Positions 1 to 12,098 of a stretch of 64,000 bases of DNA are shown here, in pieces. The notes below the pieces were generated by a model that was given only the letters and a program-made list of their open reading frames with translations, was not told the DNA's origin and made no database searches. Every line of letters begins with the position of its first letter. The stretch's first letter is position 1. This DNA comes from Adiantum capillus-veneris. Its lineage: Eukaryota; Streptophyta; Polypodiopsida; Polypodiales; Pteridaceae. The stretch is from positions 66,358,003 through 66,422,002 of the forward strand of contig CM043957.1 in the NCBI GenBank assembly GCA_014529385.2, in the 5' to 3' direction. A program made the position numbers and the translations under genes.

Positions 1-24
1 TAGCATAAGTGTATAGGGGGCTGC

Positions 25-1199
25 TCACTCTTTGAGTCTCCCCACCCATATCTGTGTGTCGTGTGTCTCCTTCTCTCGCTCACTCTCCATCTGAGGTGCT
101 CTCCGATCCCCTTCAGCCGGTGTCACATATAGACTTGATACTTGAGTCTGCACTCGACTGCTAGCTAATCGATCCGCCTCTTGATTTTGTTCTCTCCTGA
201 CATGCTTGAATTGCACTTCTTCAAGGAACTTTAACAGCTTCTTTATTGAAAAAAACCAATTTTTGTGAGAATATCTTTTTACCTGCCACTGCCCCAAAAG
301 CTGCTTTATAAATCACCTTTAACTACAAACTTGGAGATGCCAAACTCGACACATTTCTTGAGCCCCAAGTGAAGTGTCAAGTATTCTGCTTCATTATTCG
401 TGTGAACACCCTCCAAATCATAGGCTTTGGAAAAAATTACCGCACCATGGGGATCCTAAATGACCACACCCCCTCCTGCCTTCTGCACAACTCTTCTATA
501 GGCGCCATCAAACCACATGGTAAAAGCTTCCTTCAAATCTCGTTCCTCTGCAGCATCCTCTTTTACCACCCTCAAATAGATGGGTAGGTCTGCATCCTTG
601 TTGACCAAGATATCCGCCAAATGAGACCTACTTGTATGATCAATTTTAAATTCAAACTCAAACTCCTGCAATTCCAGTACCCGTTTCCTTATTCTTCTCC
701 CTGGTTGTAGATGAAGCACCACTTTAGGCAACAAATTGTTAGATGTGAGCACATAAAACCTTCGCACGATTAAATGCACTTTGAACTTGCGACAGGCAAA
801 GACCAAGGACACCACCCACTATTCAGCCTTTGTATATGATCACTCCCTTTGGCTAATCACTCTGCTATCAAAATAGATTGGTTTGTAGCACTTACCCACC
901 TTTTGCATTTATACCGCGCCTATAGAAACCGTACCCACTGTCATGGCGACATAAAAAGCATCCTCATTCTTAGGACGGCACACCGTAGGCAATTGATACA
1001 ATATCTCCTTCACCTTATCAAAGGCTACCTGTGCATCTTTAGTCCATCGGAAACGATGAACCTGCTGGCTCAACTTTTGAAGGGGGTACACATATTGGGG
1101 GAGCATCCAAAAGAACCTAGCCAAATACTTGAGTTTATGCACAAAAGAAGCCAAACCTGTCGCATCGATGGGAGGCTCCATCAAAACTAAGGCCTTCAC
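25..1199 (-). pseudogene. Ty3 RNase H domains (two), broken
   Basis: Minus-strand pieces at 1199-909 and 815-456 match the RT-RNase H connection and first RNase H of Ty3 pol, for example RVLELQEFEFEF. From about 520 down a second RNase H begins with WFDGAYR and GGGVVI. Its C-terminal part is at 297-25, with HVRREQNQEADRLAS, the usual VPR-N-x-AD-LA end of plant-type RNase H. The second RNase H aligns well with the one in the younger Ty3 element at 50390-50790. Frames change between the pieces and internal stops are present, so it is a pseudogene. In the family the enzyme removes RNA from RNA:DNA hybrids during reverse transcription. Confidence 0.8.
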
Positions 1200-1329
1200 T
1201 TTTTAGGATCCGCTTCAATACCATTCTGTGAGACCACATGGCCCAAAAGATGAGCCCGCGGCTGTGCCAACTTGCACTTCTTCGGGTTCAATTACCCACC
1301 TTCTTCATCTAGTCTTTGGAAACACAACT

Positions 1330-1948
1330 TCAACTTGGACAAGTGCTCCGCGTGGAACTATAGCAACCAATATCATCCATAAAAACTCTAATAAACTTAC
1401 CCAGATATGGCCCGAATACCCTATTCATCCAATCTTGAAATGTCGCATATGCATTCATCAATCCAAAAGGCATTCGACGATAAGCAAAGCACCCCCATGG
1501 TGAGATGAACGTAGTCTTTAATTGGTCCTCCAACTCGATACCAATCTGAACGTAACCTGGAAAATCATCCATAATAGAATACCGCTCATGTCCTGCAACT
1601 TGGTTCAAAATCTCATCCTGAAACAGCAAAGGGTAGTGGTTCCGCTTGGTAGCAGTATTTAATGGTTTATAGTCTACACAAACCCTCCACTTCCCGTTCT
1701 TCTTTGGGGTAATGACAACAGGGAAACCCACTCAACCTCTTTTTATGGGATATATAATATCTGCCTCCAACAGCTTGTTGATCTCCTACCACAAAGCCTC
1801 CTTTTGAATGTCTCCCATCCTTCTCAGTTTTTGTGCCTTTGGCTTGCACCCGGCTTGCACCCGAGTTTAAGAAGAATTTGATGCTCCACTCCTTTGGCTC
1901 CCCGCAAATCCTTGTACTCTGTGGCAAACAAATTAGGGTGTGATGCAC
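1330..1948 (-). pseudogene. Ty3 reverse transcriptase, broken
   Basis: The minus-strand reading at 1731-1330 has PKKNGKWRVCVDYKPLN, FQDEILNQVAGHERYS, WGCFAYRRMPFGLMNA and the catalytic box FMDD. These are palm and finger motifs of Ty3 reverse transcriptase. The piece at 1948-1667 is a second frame that carries the N-terminal part, so a frameshift separates the two. The FMDD form (rather than YMDD or YIDD) is shared with the element at 46942-53050, and most motifs are near-identical, which places both in one lineage. The copy cannot give a full-length enzyme. Confidence 0.85.
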
Positions 1949-1958
1949 ATAGCTCCAC

Positions 1959-2659
1959 TTAGCTTTCTTTTTCCTGATTGGTGAGGTCCTTTCCCAACAT
2001 GTTCTCTACCTCCCTAGCTTCCAGACCACAAATCAGAGCTTGCATACCTTTAGAGGGTTTAGTAGAATCAACCATGACTCCAAATAGGTTCATGTCCAGC
2101 TTTAGTAGGTCTTCATCACTCTCTTCCTCCTCCACACTAGTCGAGCCTTCATCATAAGTCGACTCCGTCTCGTACTCGTAGCTTGTAGTGGAGCCATCTT
2201 GACCATCCTCAGTCCCTGGGTGAAAGCGGCTTTCTCTGGTCTTCAATTCGGCCACAATTTGCCCGCCATTCTCCCAATCTGGCAAGGTAAAAACCCCTGT
2301 TCCCCAATCTTGCTGGGCCCCGATTGCCAATAGCCACGGCCTCCCCAAAATGATTGAATATGCATTTTCACATGCTTTCATAACAAAAAGTCCATGAGGC
2401 ATTCAATACCCATAACTTTTACCTTCACATCTTGGGCCACTCCCAAACACCGAGCTTTAGCATGGTTGCCCATTCTCATTTGAACATTTGACCTGACCAT
2501 AGACTTGATGCCTATATCTTTCATAGTAGATTTTGTTATCATGCAGATTTGGGCACCACGATCAATATAGGCTTGCACCTGCTTCTTCCCTTCCACCAAA
2601 ACCTCCACCACTGGAAGCACATCCATGGAACTCCCCACCCTTAAGGCCAGATTCTGCAC
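1959..2659 (-). pseudogene. Ty3 aspartic protease and linker, broken
   Basis: The minus-strand reading at 2659-2378 contains QAYIDRGAQICMITKSTM, which matches the protease active-site region. The usual D-T/S-G is replaced by D-R-G here and by D-G-G in the related copy near 48362. The next frame (2402-1959) carries ILGRPWLLAIGAQQDWGTG, the conserved end of plant Ty3 protease, followed by an acidic linker. In the family this enzyme cuts the Gag-Pol polyprotein. Arg in the catalytic triplet and the frameshift make this copy inactive by inference. Confidence 0.75.
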
Positions 2660-3156
2660 TACATCTGCAACACCTCTTGCACAAGGTAGCCTTGTACTAA
2701 CACCAGTCGACCACTATCTCCTCAATCTGGGGCTCAATGCAAGCAACTGTCCAAAAGTGATATTAGCTTTTTGTTTTTGAACATCACTCACTAGATCATA
2801 TTATGGGTGACCTCGTCCCAATTGAAAATCTGCCTGCTTGATCTTTCGCCACCGTCTCTGTCTACTTGGATCAGGTTGCTCTTTCCTCTCATCCACTTTC
2901 TCTTTCCCTATCCTAGCTCTCGCTTCCCGCTCTATTTCGGTCTCCCTTCCGCCTCTTGCTCTTTTATTGGCCATAACATCAACCTCCTGCCAATCAACCC
3001 CTATAATATTCACTCTTGCACTTCATCATTACCTGGCGGAACCAGTGGTGCTTGATTTTCAATAGCTTGCTTCTCCCTTTGACCATTAACATGTGCTTGT
3101 CCCCTGCCTCGACCAAATAGAGGGTACATGCCACCTCTTTCTCTTGGCGGACGAGG

Positions 3157-3740
3157 ACAATCTGGAGCATAATGGCCCTCTTCTCTGCAATTATAACACC
3201 TACCAGGCAGCTGCTTGGCTCTACCTCTTCCTGCTCTTGGCTATCCTCTGTCCATCACACTCAAGCATAATTCTTGCATTTGCTCACTCAAATCTTGGAC
3301 AGTACGTACCCATTTTGGAGGAATTGTTGCCGCCCCTCGGTTCCCTTGGTTGTCCACTTGAGCTTCCTCCCTTGGAGTTGGAGTAGGGTTCGGGACCATC
3401 AACTCGTACCCCAATGCGCCTAGCTCGATTTTCTTTTTGATTTTCTTGCTTTTGGCCCATGCAATAGCAACAGCCCCATTGTAATTTTTTGGGCATTCAA
3501 AATCCACCTTTTCTCGAACCTTGGGATGCAAACATGCCATGAACTTCTCTAACTTGAAGTACTCACCGCCACCTGCCAATTGCATGGCAACTGCAAAATT
3601 CCTTTAATGCTCTTCAAAACAGGCGAGAAAAACCCCAAATTCTTCGCTCACATCCTGCTTCAAATTCTTCATTTTTGCATCTAAATCAACATGAGATACT
3701 TCTTTTCGAAAGTCCTGCAGAAATCAAGTCCACAATGTTG
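3157..3740 (-). pseudogene. Ty3 gag with CCHC zinc knuckle, broken
   Basis: The minus-strand reading at about 3740-3241 resembles the retrotransposon gag domain, with KLEKFMACLHPKVREKV near its C-terminus, as in the intact gag at 46942. A CCHC knuckle follows at 3198-3157: C-Y-N-C-R-E-E-G-H-Y-A-P-D-C (CX2CX4HX4C). An in-frame stop near 3604 interrupts the upstream part. Gag forms the particle and binds RNA. The remnant is not functional. Confidence 0.75.
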
Positions 3741-4409
3741 GCCACATAAACCTCGGTTAGCCCTCCAAAGCATAGATTCGAAACTTGACAATTCGTCTAC
3801 AAATCTTGCACACAACCTTGCACACACAACCTTTGCATTAACCTAACCTGATGTCAGCTCCCACACAACACAAACCACTCTCTCTTTCTCTCCCACTCAC
3901 ACCATAGGTCCGGAGAGGCACACACTTCTCAAACCGGCACCACACAGTATTGACAAAGCAAAGACGAGTAGGGGGAAATAGGGGGAAGAGATAACACCAA
4001 ATTCGGTTATGGATTCCTTCAATTAATCACCAAAAAGTTAATTGTAACTACAAGAATCCCCTGCTATCACACGGCTTAGTCGTCTCCAATACGACAAGCA
4101 ACAATGGGTTTAGAAGATCATTGATGCCGCCTCGGAATGATTCTCCTCTTGAAATGGATATTATCTTTGCTATGCAGTTCTATGCATGCACTATATGAAG
4201 CCATCGTCTCCACTGCCTTTGGTGACAATTCGTCTCACGGTTTTGTTGGGACTCTAGGAGCTTTTGTGGAAGGCCACATTTTCCCCTCATGCTATCAAAA
4301 AAGGATTTGACTATCATCCACTAGAAGCATACAAAGATTTATGTTTCTTTGGTGTCTATTTTAGTTCTAGGTATATAGTTCATTATATGGCAAGCAGAAG
4401 TAGCACCTT
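3741..4409. other. No gene recognised; presumed LTR/leader of the minus-strand Ty3 remnant
   Basis: No coding signal was found. A primer-binding-like sequence (TGGTGCCGGTTTG on the minus strand, 3930-3942) lies where the leader of the minus-strand Ty3 element should be, so its 5' LTR would be to the right. I could not fix LTR ends without a second copy. Confidence 0.35.
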
Positions 4410-4414
4410 CTTGG

Positions 4415-4555
4415 TGTCATGCCTAAGGTAAGACTGGGGGGAAAGGCCCTAATCTACACATGTATGGTCAAGGGGACTCCTAGAATAGGGACCAGGGGTC
4501 TATATAGGGATAAGGATGGGTGGAGATGAGCATGCAGTAGTACTTGAGTTCTTAC
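4415..4555 (+). repeat. Short Ty3 (chromovirus-type) 5' LTR
   Basis: It starts TGTCATGCC and ends in ...GAGTTCTTAC. Over its length it is similar (roughly four bases in five) to the LTR at 31077-31219, including the blocks AAGGCCCTAATCTA, GTATGGTCAAGGGGACTCCT and GAGATGAGCATG. A tRNA-iMet primer site follows 2-3 bases later, which marks this as a 5' LTR in plus orientation. The flank cttgg (4410-4414) nearly matches cttag after the right LTR. Confidence 0.7.
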
Positions 4556-4557
4556 GC

Positions 4558-4571
4558 TGGTATTAGAGCTC
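4558..4571 (+). promoter_or_regulatory. Primer-binding site (initiator tRNA-Met type)
   Basis: TGGTATTAGAGCTC differs by one base from the plant tRNA-iMet complement TGGTATCAGAGC and lies directly after the LTR. Confidence 0.7.
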
Positions 4572-7227
4572 ATGTTTCTTTCTATCTCTCACCTTGAGGA
4601 AGGAGGAAGGGATGAGGGGGAACGACGGATAGAGGGGTGGTGCATAAGGGTGATCTTGCATGGACGGCTTGGTTGCCTTCTCCGAGGTCTAGGGGTAGCA
4701 GCGTGGTGGGAGTGGTTTCTTGCATAGCTGAGGTCTTGGAGAGATGCACGCAGGAAAGCAAGCTTACAATAAAGAAGGGGCCATGGCGACCTGCAAATTA
4801 GGCATGCTCTGGCTTGGTGGATTCGCGCTAGCAAGAGTGAAATTTTTCTCTTCTTGAGTGCATGCCGAAAGGGTGCATGCAAGCGGCACAAGCTCTCCCT
4901 TACTCCGCCACGGATGATCTTCTTTTTTTTTTTTCACATTAGGGTGCCCTATTTTGGTCCCCCCCTCCCCCCCAAATCCTTGAGGGATTTTTCCACGGCA
5001 CACCCAAGCCACATGCAAAAACAAAGGCATTTTTTTTATTCCCGCATTTTGCATGCATCGTTTTTCTACATAAGGCATAGCAAACTACCATCCCTGCTAC
5101 AAGATTGTAGAATTGCGCAGTCTCAAAGATTGGAAATTTCTTGCGACAAGGTCCACAACATGGCTCATAGCATGGCTTCCGGTTGCACAAACATGAACAC
5201 ACAAATCTTCTCTTCCAAAGCCGCCAAAAAGCATGGAAATGATGAGTGCTTTCCGAGATTTTGATGCAAGCTATGGGTTGAAGAAGCTGCTCGGTTTCGG
5301 TAAGAACATGGTCTTTCCAACTAGCATGTTTTGCTGTGATTTGGCAAAAACCATCAAAGTTTTTGGCTTTTTTTAAAGAATCTCACTTTTTGGGTGATGA
5401 TTATCAATCGCCACTAACGAGGAGGTCTACACAACATGTGGAAAACATGGTATGCATAATTTTTGCAATTTCATTTTTTGGTTTGTTCTAATTATGCAGA
5501 TGTCACATGTTATGTTGGAGCACGGCTCAATTGGCCTACAAGATGATGTTTTGGTAGATGAGCAAGGATTACTAACTAAACATAAAAGAATGCACCGATT
5601 CTTTTTATTTCAGCAACAAGGTACATTGCAATGTTTGATTCTCTTTGCTATTTGGGGGTGTCCTACAATAGTTTTCTTTCAATACCAAACTCAAGGGTTG
5701 TTCCTTGAATGTTTTGTCGTGTATGGCATGTGCATGTCTATTAGCATTAGATCTTTTGACATTGCTAACAAAACAAACTTTTGGGCACAATAGCTCGAGG
5801 GGATGTCACTTGCGAGAAACCCTCAAGTCAAAACTCCCCTACACGGAACCATGCATACTGACCTAATCCCTATCTACCAAGATCGTGTAACTTACGTAAA
5901 CACCTACATACGGGTTTTTGAGTATTCCCAAAAGCCCCCTATCTTACTTGTACTAACCCTATCATGTAATTGAACAAAAAATAAGCAATCCTTGACTGAA
6001 TTTTGCATGTAAGAAATATCACACTCTAGACACCATATTTGAAAAATTGGCTTTCCCTCTTTATCCTTCCACATCAACGCAAACCTGTTAGAACAACGTC
6101 CCCTTAGTTTAAGCTTCTCCTTAGCTTATTGCCACTTCTTCATCTTAGAGCGAGTGGCAAGACTGTGCTTAAGTTGAGTCCCTATGCTACTTTCTCTTAG
6201 GTAAATCTCATATTTGTAGTAACATCCATCTCTTTTGAAGAGGTTCTATTTGAAGCTCCACTCGACTTTGCTCATGGACGCTTCGAAGGGATTTCTATAC
6301 TAATGTTGTATATATTGTACAATCACCTCATTAGCGGTGACAACCCACATCTCTTTATGCTCTATTTTAGCTTAAACTAGACATTAGCAAATGCAACTCT
6401 TTTCAATCTTCTTCACACCACTCTCAATCTCTTATGTATCAAAAGTGCCCCCTTTTAAAACCTTGTTCAAAATTTGCAAAAAACAACCATGCACATCTGC
6501 TCCATGTGGAGCTGTGGAAAGCACCATAATTGTTTCCCTCTATGGCACATACACAAGAGGCCATGCACATGCTTGCCATAGCTCATCTTTAACATCATCT
6601 GCAAGGAAAAACACACAAAATTCTCACACAATGCACTCAAGAGTTTTGAGCAAACATGTAGGAGGTAAAGCTCCGACACAATCAAACTCTAGAGAGAATG
6701 TTTGGGAACTCATAGAGCAAAAACACCCACCTACGAGGGCAGCACGGTGTGAGCCATATATATGCCAAAGTAGTCACTTCAAGCATGAATAGGTCAAATG
6801 TCAGTGAGTTGTCAATGCTCACATAATAGTCTGCACTCACATAGCAATTTGCATTGTGTTAGGACTTGAAGGGCTCCCTATTCTTTCAAACGATAGGGAT
6901 TAGGTCTCCCCAATCTTGGAAAAATAAAAAGCCTTTCAAAACATCTTAAGCGCATAAGTGAAGGATGAGTTTAGGAAATGAAAATACCAATGAAAGTGGA
7001 AAGTCAAAAGACTCTTTGTGTCCATATAAAGAAGAGATGGTGGAGTGCACATTCACTTCCTACTTGGTCAAAGTTTATTAACTCGAATCTTCAAAAGATT
7101 TGGTGCGATGCTGCATTTTGGTAAAGCAAAAATTAGCATCCTGCCCCCGAAGGGCCTCCTTTGTGTTCCAACAGACATAATTGGTGGCTTCGCATCTTGC
7201 TTGCTTAGGCTCAAGAACCTACATTTG

Positions 7228-7229
<2 letters not shown>

Positions 7230-7275
<46 letters not shown>
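7230..7275. repeat. (AG)n microsatellite
   Basis: An uninterrupted AG dinucleotide run. It creates a spurious Arg-Glu or Leu-Ser reading frame. Confidence 0.98.
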
Positions 7276-7277
<2 letters not shown>

Positions 7278-7401
7278 ATCTAGCCCTGCTCATTGGCGCA
7301 AAAAAGACCCTTATGTAGCCCTTATTGCTTCTTCCAAGTTCCATGTATTCGTCAGTGACACACACAATTTCACAAAGAGTAGATCTCTTGGTATAACATC
7401 T

Positions 7402-7404
7402 GCG

Positions 7405-7461
<57 letters not shown>
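7402..7461. repeat. (CG)n(CA)n compound microsatellite
   Basis: A short alternating CG run passes into a CA run. Alternating purine-pyrimidine DNA of this kind is prone to Z-DNA. Confidence 0.97.
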
Positions 7462-7463
<2 letters not shown>

Positions 7464-9080
7464 CACTCGTATCCTGTCATAATAATCAATATCTAATTCT
7501 CCTAAATGATTTTCTCATATTAAACTGATCATTTAATGTGGGGAAGTGCCAGGGGAGAAAAAGCTAAAATATTGGTTAAGCTAGCAGACCGGCCACAGTA
7601 GGGATCCAAAGGAGGGAAAATAGGGATCCAAGGGGGGGGCCATCTGCAAAAGAGCCATGTGCAACAATGGGCTAAAAAGACCCTAAGGTTCAGCCCATTA
7701 AGACTTCCAAAATGCTAAGGTTCCAAAATTCAAAGGTTGTGTCCAAAGGGTTAAAGCTTAGGATGAATTGGGTGGTTTGTGTGCTCTCCAAAGTCAACAC
7801 ACATCCCTACACATGAGGGGGCGAGCCCTAAAGGTAGGGGATGAGAGAGAAAGCCACACACACACACACAAGCCCCCTTTACACAAAGGGAATGAAGGAC
7901 ACATGTCATATGCCTAAGCTAGTTGCTCCCAAAATGTGCTCAATTCCTATTGGATGACCCTTGAAATGGACCAATGAGAATTAGGCTAGAGTAAATTTAG
8001 CCTAATTAATTTTAAAACACTTAATAAAAAGAACCAATGAAAATTAAATCTCCTGGATGATTATTGGACAGCCTGAGAAGGGGTCCAATAGGAATTGAGC
8101 AGCCCAATGGGCCACTTAATTCCTATTGGTCAGAATGGGGAAAGGTCCAATGAGGATTTAATTCACTTAAATCAATTAAGTTTAATTGATTAAGCTCTCA
8201 CAAAAGGGGAAAGGGGGACACATGTCAGAAGGCTATCACTTATGCTGCTTAATAGCCATTGGCTGAGCTTGGCATTGTCCAATAGGGAGCCTGCAAGAGC
8301 AAATAGCAAGGAAGCTCGCCCAAGAGAGAGAGGGGGCTGATTTTTGCAAGGCATTATCACACACACACTCACACAATCTCATGTGTGAAGAAAGAGAAGA
8401 CTATCTCTTCCCAAGCTTTAATGGAGAGCTCATCACCTACTCCAAGCTTGTGAGATAGAAGCCTACATCAACACACTCTTGGCATGTGGATGCAAATCCA
8501 ACCAAGAGCCAAGCTTCAATGCATGCTCATCTCCTCTACCAAGCTAATTACTAAGCTAAAGCTATGCTAATATGAGTGATTATGTGAGGAGATGTACATC
8601 TTTCTCGTAAGATACTCCTTCTTCCTCTCAATATACTCTCATACCCTGCTAGCTCTCACCATCTTCGAAGGTGTGTGAGGTCTTGGGTCTGAGAACGGGG
8701 ATAATTAAAGTTGTGTTTGCTAAGTGTTTTGCTTAGTGCATGAAGCTTTCATCTTCATTGCACTAGCTAGTCTTGAAGGAACACAAAGAATTGTATTGTA
8801 CAATGTCTCTCTTGATGGGAGAAACCATAATACAAAGCCTTTTGGAGGGGGGACCGGCTCCATGCAAATCTTGTCCTCAACTGTTGTCAATAGCTTAATT
8901 TCTCTCTCTTTTGAAAGTATTGTTGATGCTATCTAACTAGGTGGTATGCTTTTTGTTGCTCTCTCCACCCAAGCACTCTTGTAATTCTCATTAGGAATCT
9001 ATTCTAATGAAATGCCCACTATGTTCATGCTAATTTCGGCTACACATAAGTTATTAGGCCATTAAAATGTTACATATCCT

Positions 9081-9081
<1 letters not shown>

Positions 9082-9151
<70 letters not shown>
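9082..9151. repeat. (TG)n microsatellite
   Basis: About 70 bp of pure TG. A short (GA)n patch follows at about 9172-9190. Confidence 0.98.
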
Positions 9152-9153
<2 letters not shown>

Positions 9154-10262
9154 GGATACCTACACGCGACATAGAGAGAGAGAGAGGGAGAGAAATATCT
9201 CCACATGGCACGTCTGCAAAAAAATGCCCTTCAGATTTTCCAATAATCCCGAATTACCCCTGGTTGTGAGAGAAATCTCTCCAAAAATAAAAGATTTTGT
9301 AGCTCTTCAGAAGAAGAGTGATTGTGTATCATACAAGATGCTGAAGTAAAATTTGAGTCCTTATGCATGCTTTGGAGATGAATTGCTTCATTAGTTTTTA
9401 GACATAATTACCTTTTCTGCAAGGTAATTTGTGACAAATTACGTGCTAAGCACTCAAAAATAGATTTCAATTGTCAAATAATAATAAAGATTAGAAAATC
9501 TTGAAGAATCCAACCACAAGGGTATTTTGGGAATTTTTGAAATTTGAGGGGTATTTTGGTAATTTTCACTAAAAACCAATACTTGCCCCCTCTCTCCTAC
9601 TCCTCGCACGATAAATGGCACTCCTTGCCCAACTTGGGTTGCCTCCGTCGTGCCCCAGCTCCCCCTTCCATCTGCCTTGCTGCTCGTGCTTTTCGCGCAT
9701 ACATCGCCCCATTACCTGCACCTCTTGTCAACATGAATCAATGGCCCAAGCTAGTCGGCCATGCGCACAAGGTTGCAATCATCGGGGCCATGCGCACAAG
9801 GTCAGCTTGAGACTTGCTTTCGTGACTCAGCACATCCCTCCCCACCTAGGCATTTCAATTATCCTCCCTTTACTTTTGCTTCAAATTTGAGCACTCCCCC
9901 CACCAACTTAACTTATCAAATCAATATTTAAAAAAAAATTCCCTCTCTTAGCCCAAAGTATCTTTCAAGATTCCTATTAAAAAGACATGCATATAGACCT
10001 ATTATTGACTACATATAGCATGTTTGATGAAGAATATAAGAAGGCAATGTGTTTGGTGGGAAGTATTTGTAGAATTTCTATTTATAAGGGGTTTCTGCAG
10101 GTCAAAACATTCTCCTTTACACTTTTGAAAATACGTAAAGACTAGAGGATAGTTTTATTTTACATACTATTTTCCCATTTTCAATGTTATAGCATGTGCA
10201 TGTTCTCTAAATTAGATAGGCAACTTAATGTATTCCCCTTCCATTGGCAAATAGCCTATTTT

Positions 10263-10598
10263 TGTCAAGCCAAGGGCCAGAGGCCAGGAAAACCGGTCTG
10301 AACGGCTTGGTACGACTAACAGCCAAGGGCAGGGGCATATGATTAAGGGGTCCTACTTGCAAGAGCCAAGGGTTATAAGTAGGGAGGTTGGGAGGAGATC
10401 AATATGCATGTCCATCCTCTGGTCTCACATATGTCAGGCCAATGGCTAGAGGCCAGGAGGGCTGGTCTGAATGGCTTGGTATGACTAGGAGCCAAGGGCA
10501 ATGGTATAAGGTTAAGAGGTCCCACTTGCAAGAGCCAAGGGCTATAAATAGGGAGGTTGGGAGGAAATCAATATGCATGTCCACCCTTTGGTCTCACA
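10263..10598 (+). repeat. Two abutting 167-bp LTR-like units in direct tandem
   Basis: Unit 1 (10263-10429) and unit 2 (10432-10598) each start TGTCA and end TCTCACA. They are 167 bp long and separated by TA. They share AGGCCAGGA, GGCTTGGTA and a TATA region (TATAAATAG at about 10543 in unit 2) followed by GGGAGGTTGGGAGG. That block resembles the TATA region of the LTRs at 27133-27281 and 30091-30243 (GCTATATAAGG then GGTTGGG), so these are probably LTRs of a related Ty3 family. The flanks ATTTT (10258-10262) and ATTTC (10599-10603) match at four of five bases, like a worn target duplication around the pair. No internal coding region remains. Confidence 0.75.
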
Positions 10599-11514
10599 AT
10601 TTCACTCCTCTTCCTTACATAAGGGAAGATTTTGAACAAGCCCTTCTAATGACAGATTCATGAAAATTTGACCTTCATACAACACAAAACTTTTCCTTAA
10701 GATGGATAGATTGGCATCAAATCCTACTACATGGGGTCTCACGGGTATTTGGCACTCTTAAGAGTCTATGTTTTACCTTGTTGTATGGGTAATTATTATA
10801 GATGAGGAAAAACTATGCAAAAAAATCATACACATGCACCCCTAGATAATTCTATACTTAGGCAAGATTAGCAACATTATTAAACTACCTAATTAACCAA
10901 GAGGTTGTTTAAGAGAGATTTGAGAAGAGATATGTGGACATTTGTTGCTTCGAGATCATATTAATAGGACCATAGAAGGAGCTTCAATAAAAAAAGTAGC
11001 TTGTAAGTTTGTCAAGCTACTCAATTTTAACCATTCAGAAAGCATAAGTGTAAGAAGAGCATACATGAAACAGATTTGAGATGGCACTTCATAAGCACAT
11101 TGCATCGTGGAGGAGCTTGTGAGTAAGTGAATAGCAAGAGGGGAACACAAAAGAGAGGTGATGTACTTACAAATGCCCAAACGAAGCAAGCATAGGAGTG
11201 AACGGGGGGTGGGTTGTCTACAAGCCATAGGCCTATGTGAGAAGCCTACAAGAGCCCCAAATGTGGTGGGAACAACTGTCTCAATATTGGAGGGTGACGC
11301 AGGTGCATGTGGTTGATGAAGAGGGTTCCTAGGCAGGGAGGTGGGCGAAAGGGTTGATGAGCATAGATGGTTCGTCTTGACAGCTTGTTGTGTTGGAGGC
11401 AGGGGAAGCCAGTGAAGGTACCGGCTCCTCCATTTAGGAGGGGAAGCTAGTAAAGGTAGAGAGATGGGCCCATCGTCATCGATTGATAGTCAGTAGGACT
11501 CAACAACCTCCTCC

Positions 11515-11515
<1 letters not shown>
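10599..11515. other. No gene recognised
   Basis: Unique-looking sequence between the tandem LTRs and the MULE. Only short open frames without motifs were seen. Confidence 0.6.

Positions 11516-11551
<36 letters not shown>
11516..11551. repeat. Poly-C tract (36 C) just outside the left MULE end
   Basis: An uninterrupted C run ends 8 bases before the first base of the terminal inverted repeat. A second, longer C run marks the right end of the same element. Confidence 0.97.
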
Positions 11552-11559
11552 AGCATTAA

Positions 11560-11781
11560 GGGGCACGGGAGCTTTAAGGAAGCTCAGGCGGTGGGATCAA
11601 GGGCGCGGAAGTGGGGCGCGGTGATTGATGGCATCGGGGCGCTACACGTGGAAAAAAAAAGTAAACTTGGACGGGTTTTGGTAAACGGGGGCGCCGGGAG
11701 GTAAACTCGGACGGGAGGGTGACATGGACAGGAAACGTGGCGCGAATGGGCTGAGGTGGAGTCCCAGGTGGCAAATGGTGG
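11560..11781 (+). repeat. MULE left terminal inverted repeat
   Basis: It begins GGGGCACGGGAGCTTTAAGG and matches the reverse complement of 22227-22446 with about five single-base differences over roughly 220 bp. It is GC-rich and contains GTAAAC words near 11660-11720. Confidence 0.93.
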
Positions 11782-11973
11782 GCCAACATGGCATTACTTT
11801 CACGCGGGCATCCTGTTTTCAAATTTGCCCTCGCGGGAATGCAGGGTAATCAGAGATAATCGGAGGTGAGATGAGAGCAGGAGAAGGGAAGGCTGGTATC
11901 TGAGACAGTAATCAGATGAAGACTCTGTAGGAGATTGGAAGCTCAAAGGTAGCATGGATTTGAACCAGGTAGT

Positions 11974-12073
<100 letters not shown>

Positions 12074-12098
12074 AAGAGACAGAGATGTTGTGTATTAG

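Larger units (their letters stand above)
1..3960 (-). mobile_element. Decayed Ty3 (Tat-like) LTR retrotransposon, minus strand, integrase end cut by window edge
   Basis: Read on the minus strand from about 3740 to 25, the order is gag, CCHC zinc knuckle, aspartic protease, reverse transcriptase, a first RNase H and a second RNase H. This is the Ty3 order, and the extra plant-type RNase H is the arrangement described for the Tat clade. The reading frame is broken at many points, so the copy is dead. Integrase should lie left of base 1. A primer-site-like sequence (TGGTGCCGGTTTG, minus strand, 3930-3942) resembles the TGGTGCC site of the younger Ty3 element at 39436, which suggests related lineages. 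The LTR to the right could not be delimited because no second copy is in the window. Confidence 0.8.
4572..10262. other. Long stretch without a recognisable gene; microsatellites and a CCAAT-rich patch
   Basis: Open frames here are short, overlap simple repeats, or show no family motif. 4925-4935 is a T-run and 4962-4974 a C-rich patch. 7930-8170 is AT-rich and holds many CCAAT/ATTGG words on both strands, which is promoter- or LTR-like, but no LTR pair was found. If the enclosing Ty3 interpretation is right, this should include its leader and gag, which I do not recognise. Confidence 0.5.

Noticed and set aside
4939-5202. Cys-rich minus-strand frame (CSCLCNRKPCYEPCCGPC)
   Set aside because: Cys spacing fits no zinc or toxin family I know, and the frame runs into homopolymer tracts. 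Treated as chance.
7045-7482. 145-codon frame spanning (AG)n and (CA)n
   Set aside because: Most of it is microsatellite translation, with no domain signal.
11560-11781. 9-bp target duplication for the MULE
   Set aside because: Flanks were compared but C-runs at both ends prevent a convincing match. None is claimed.
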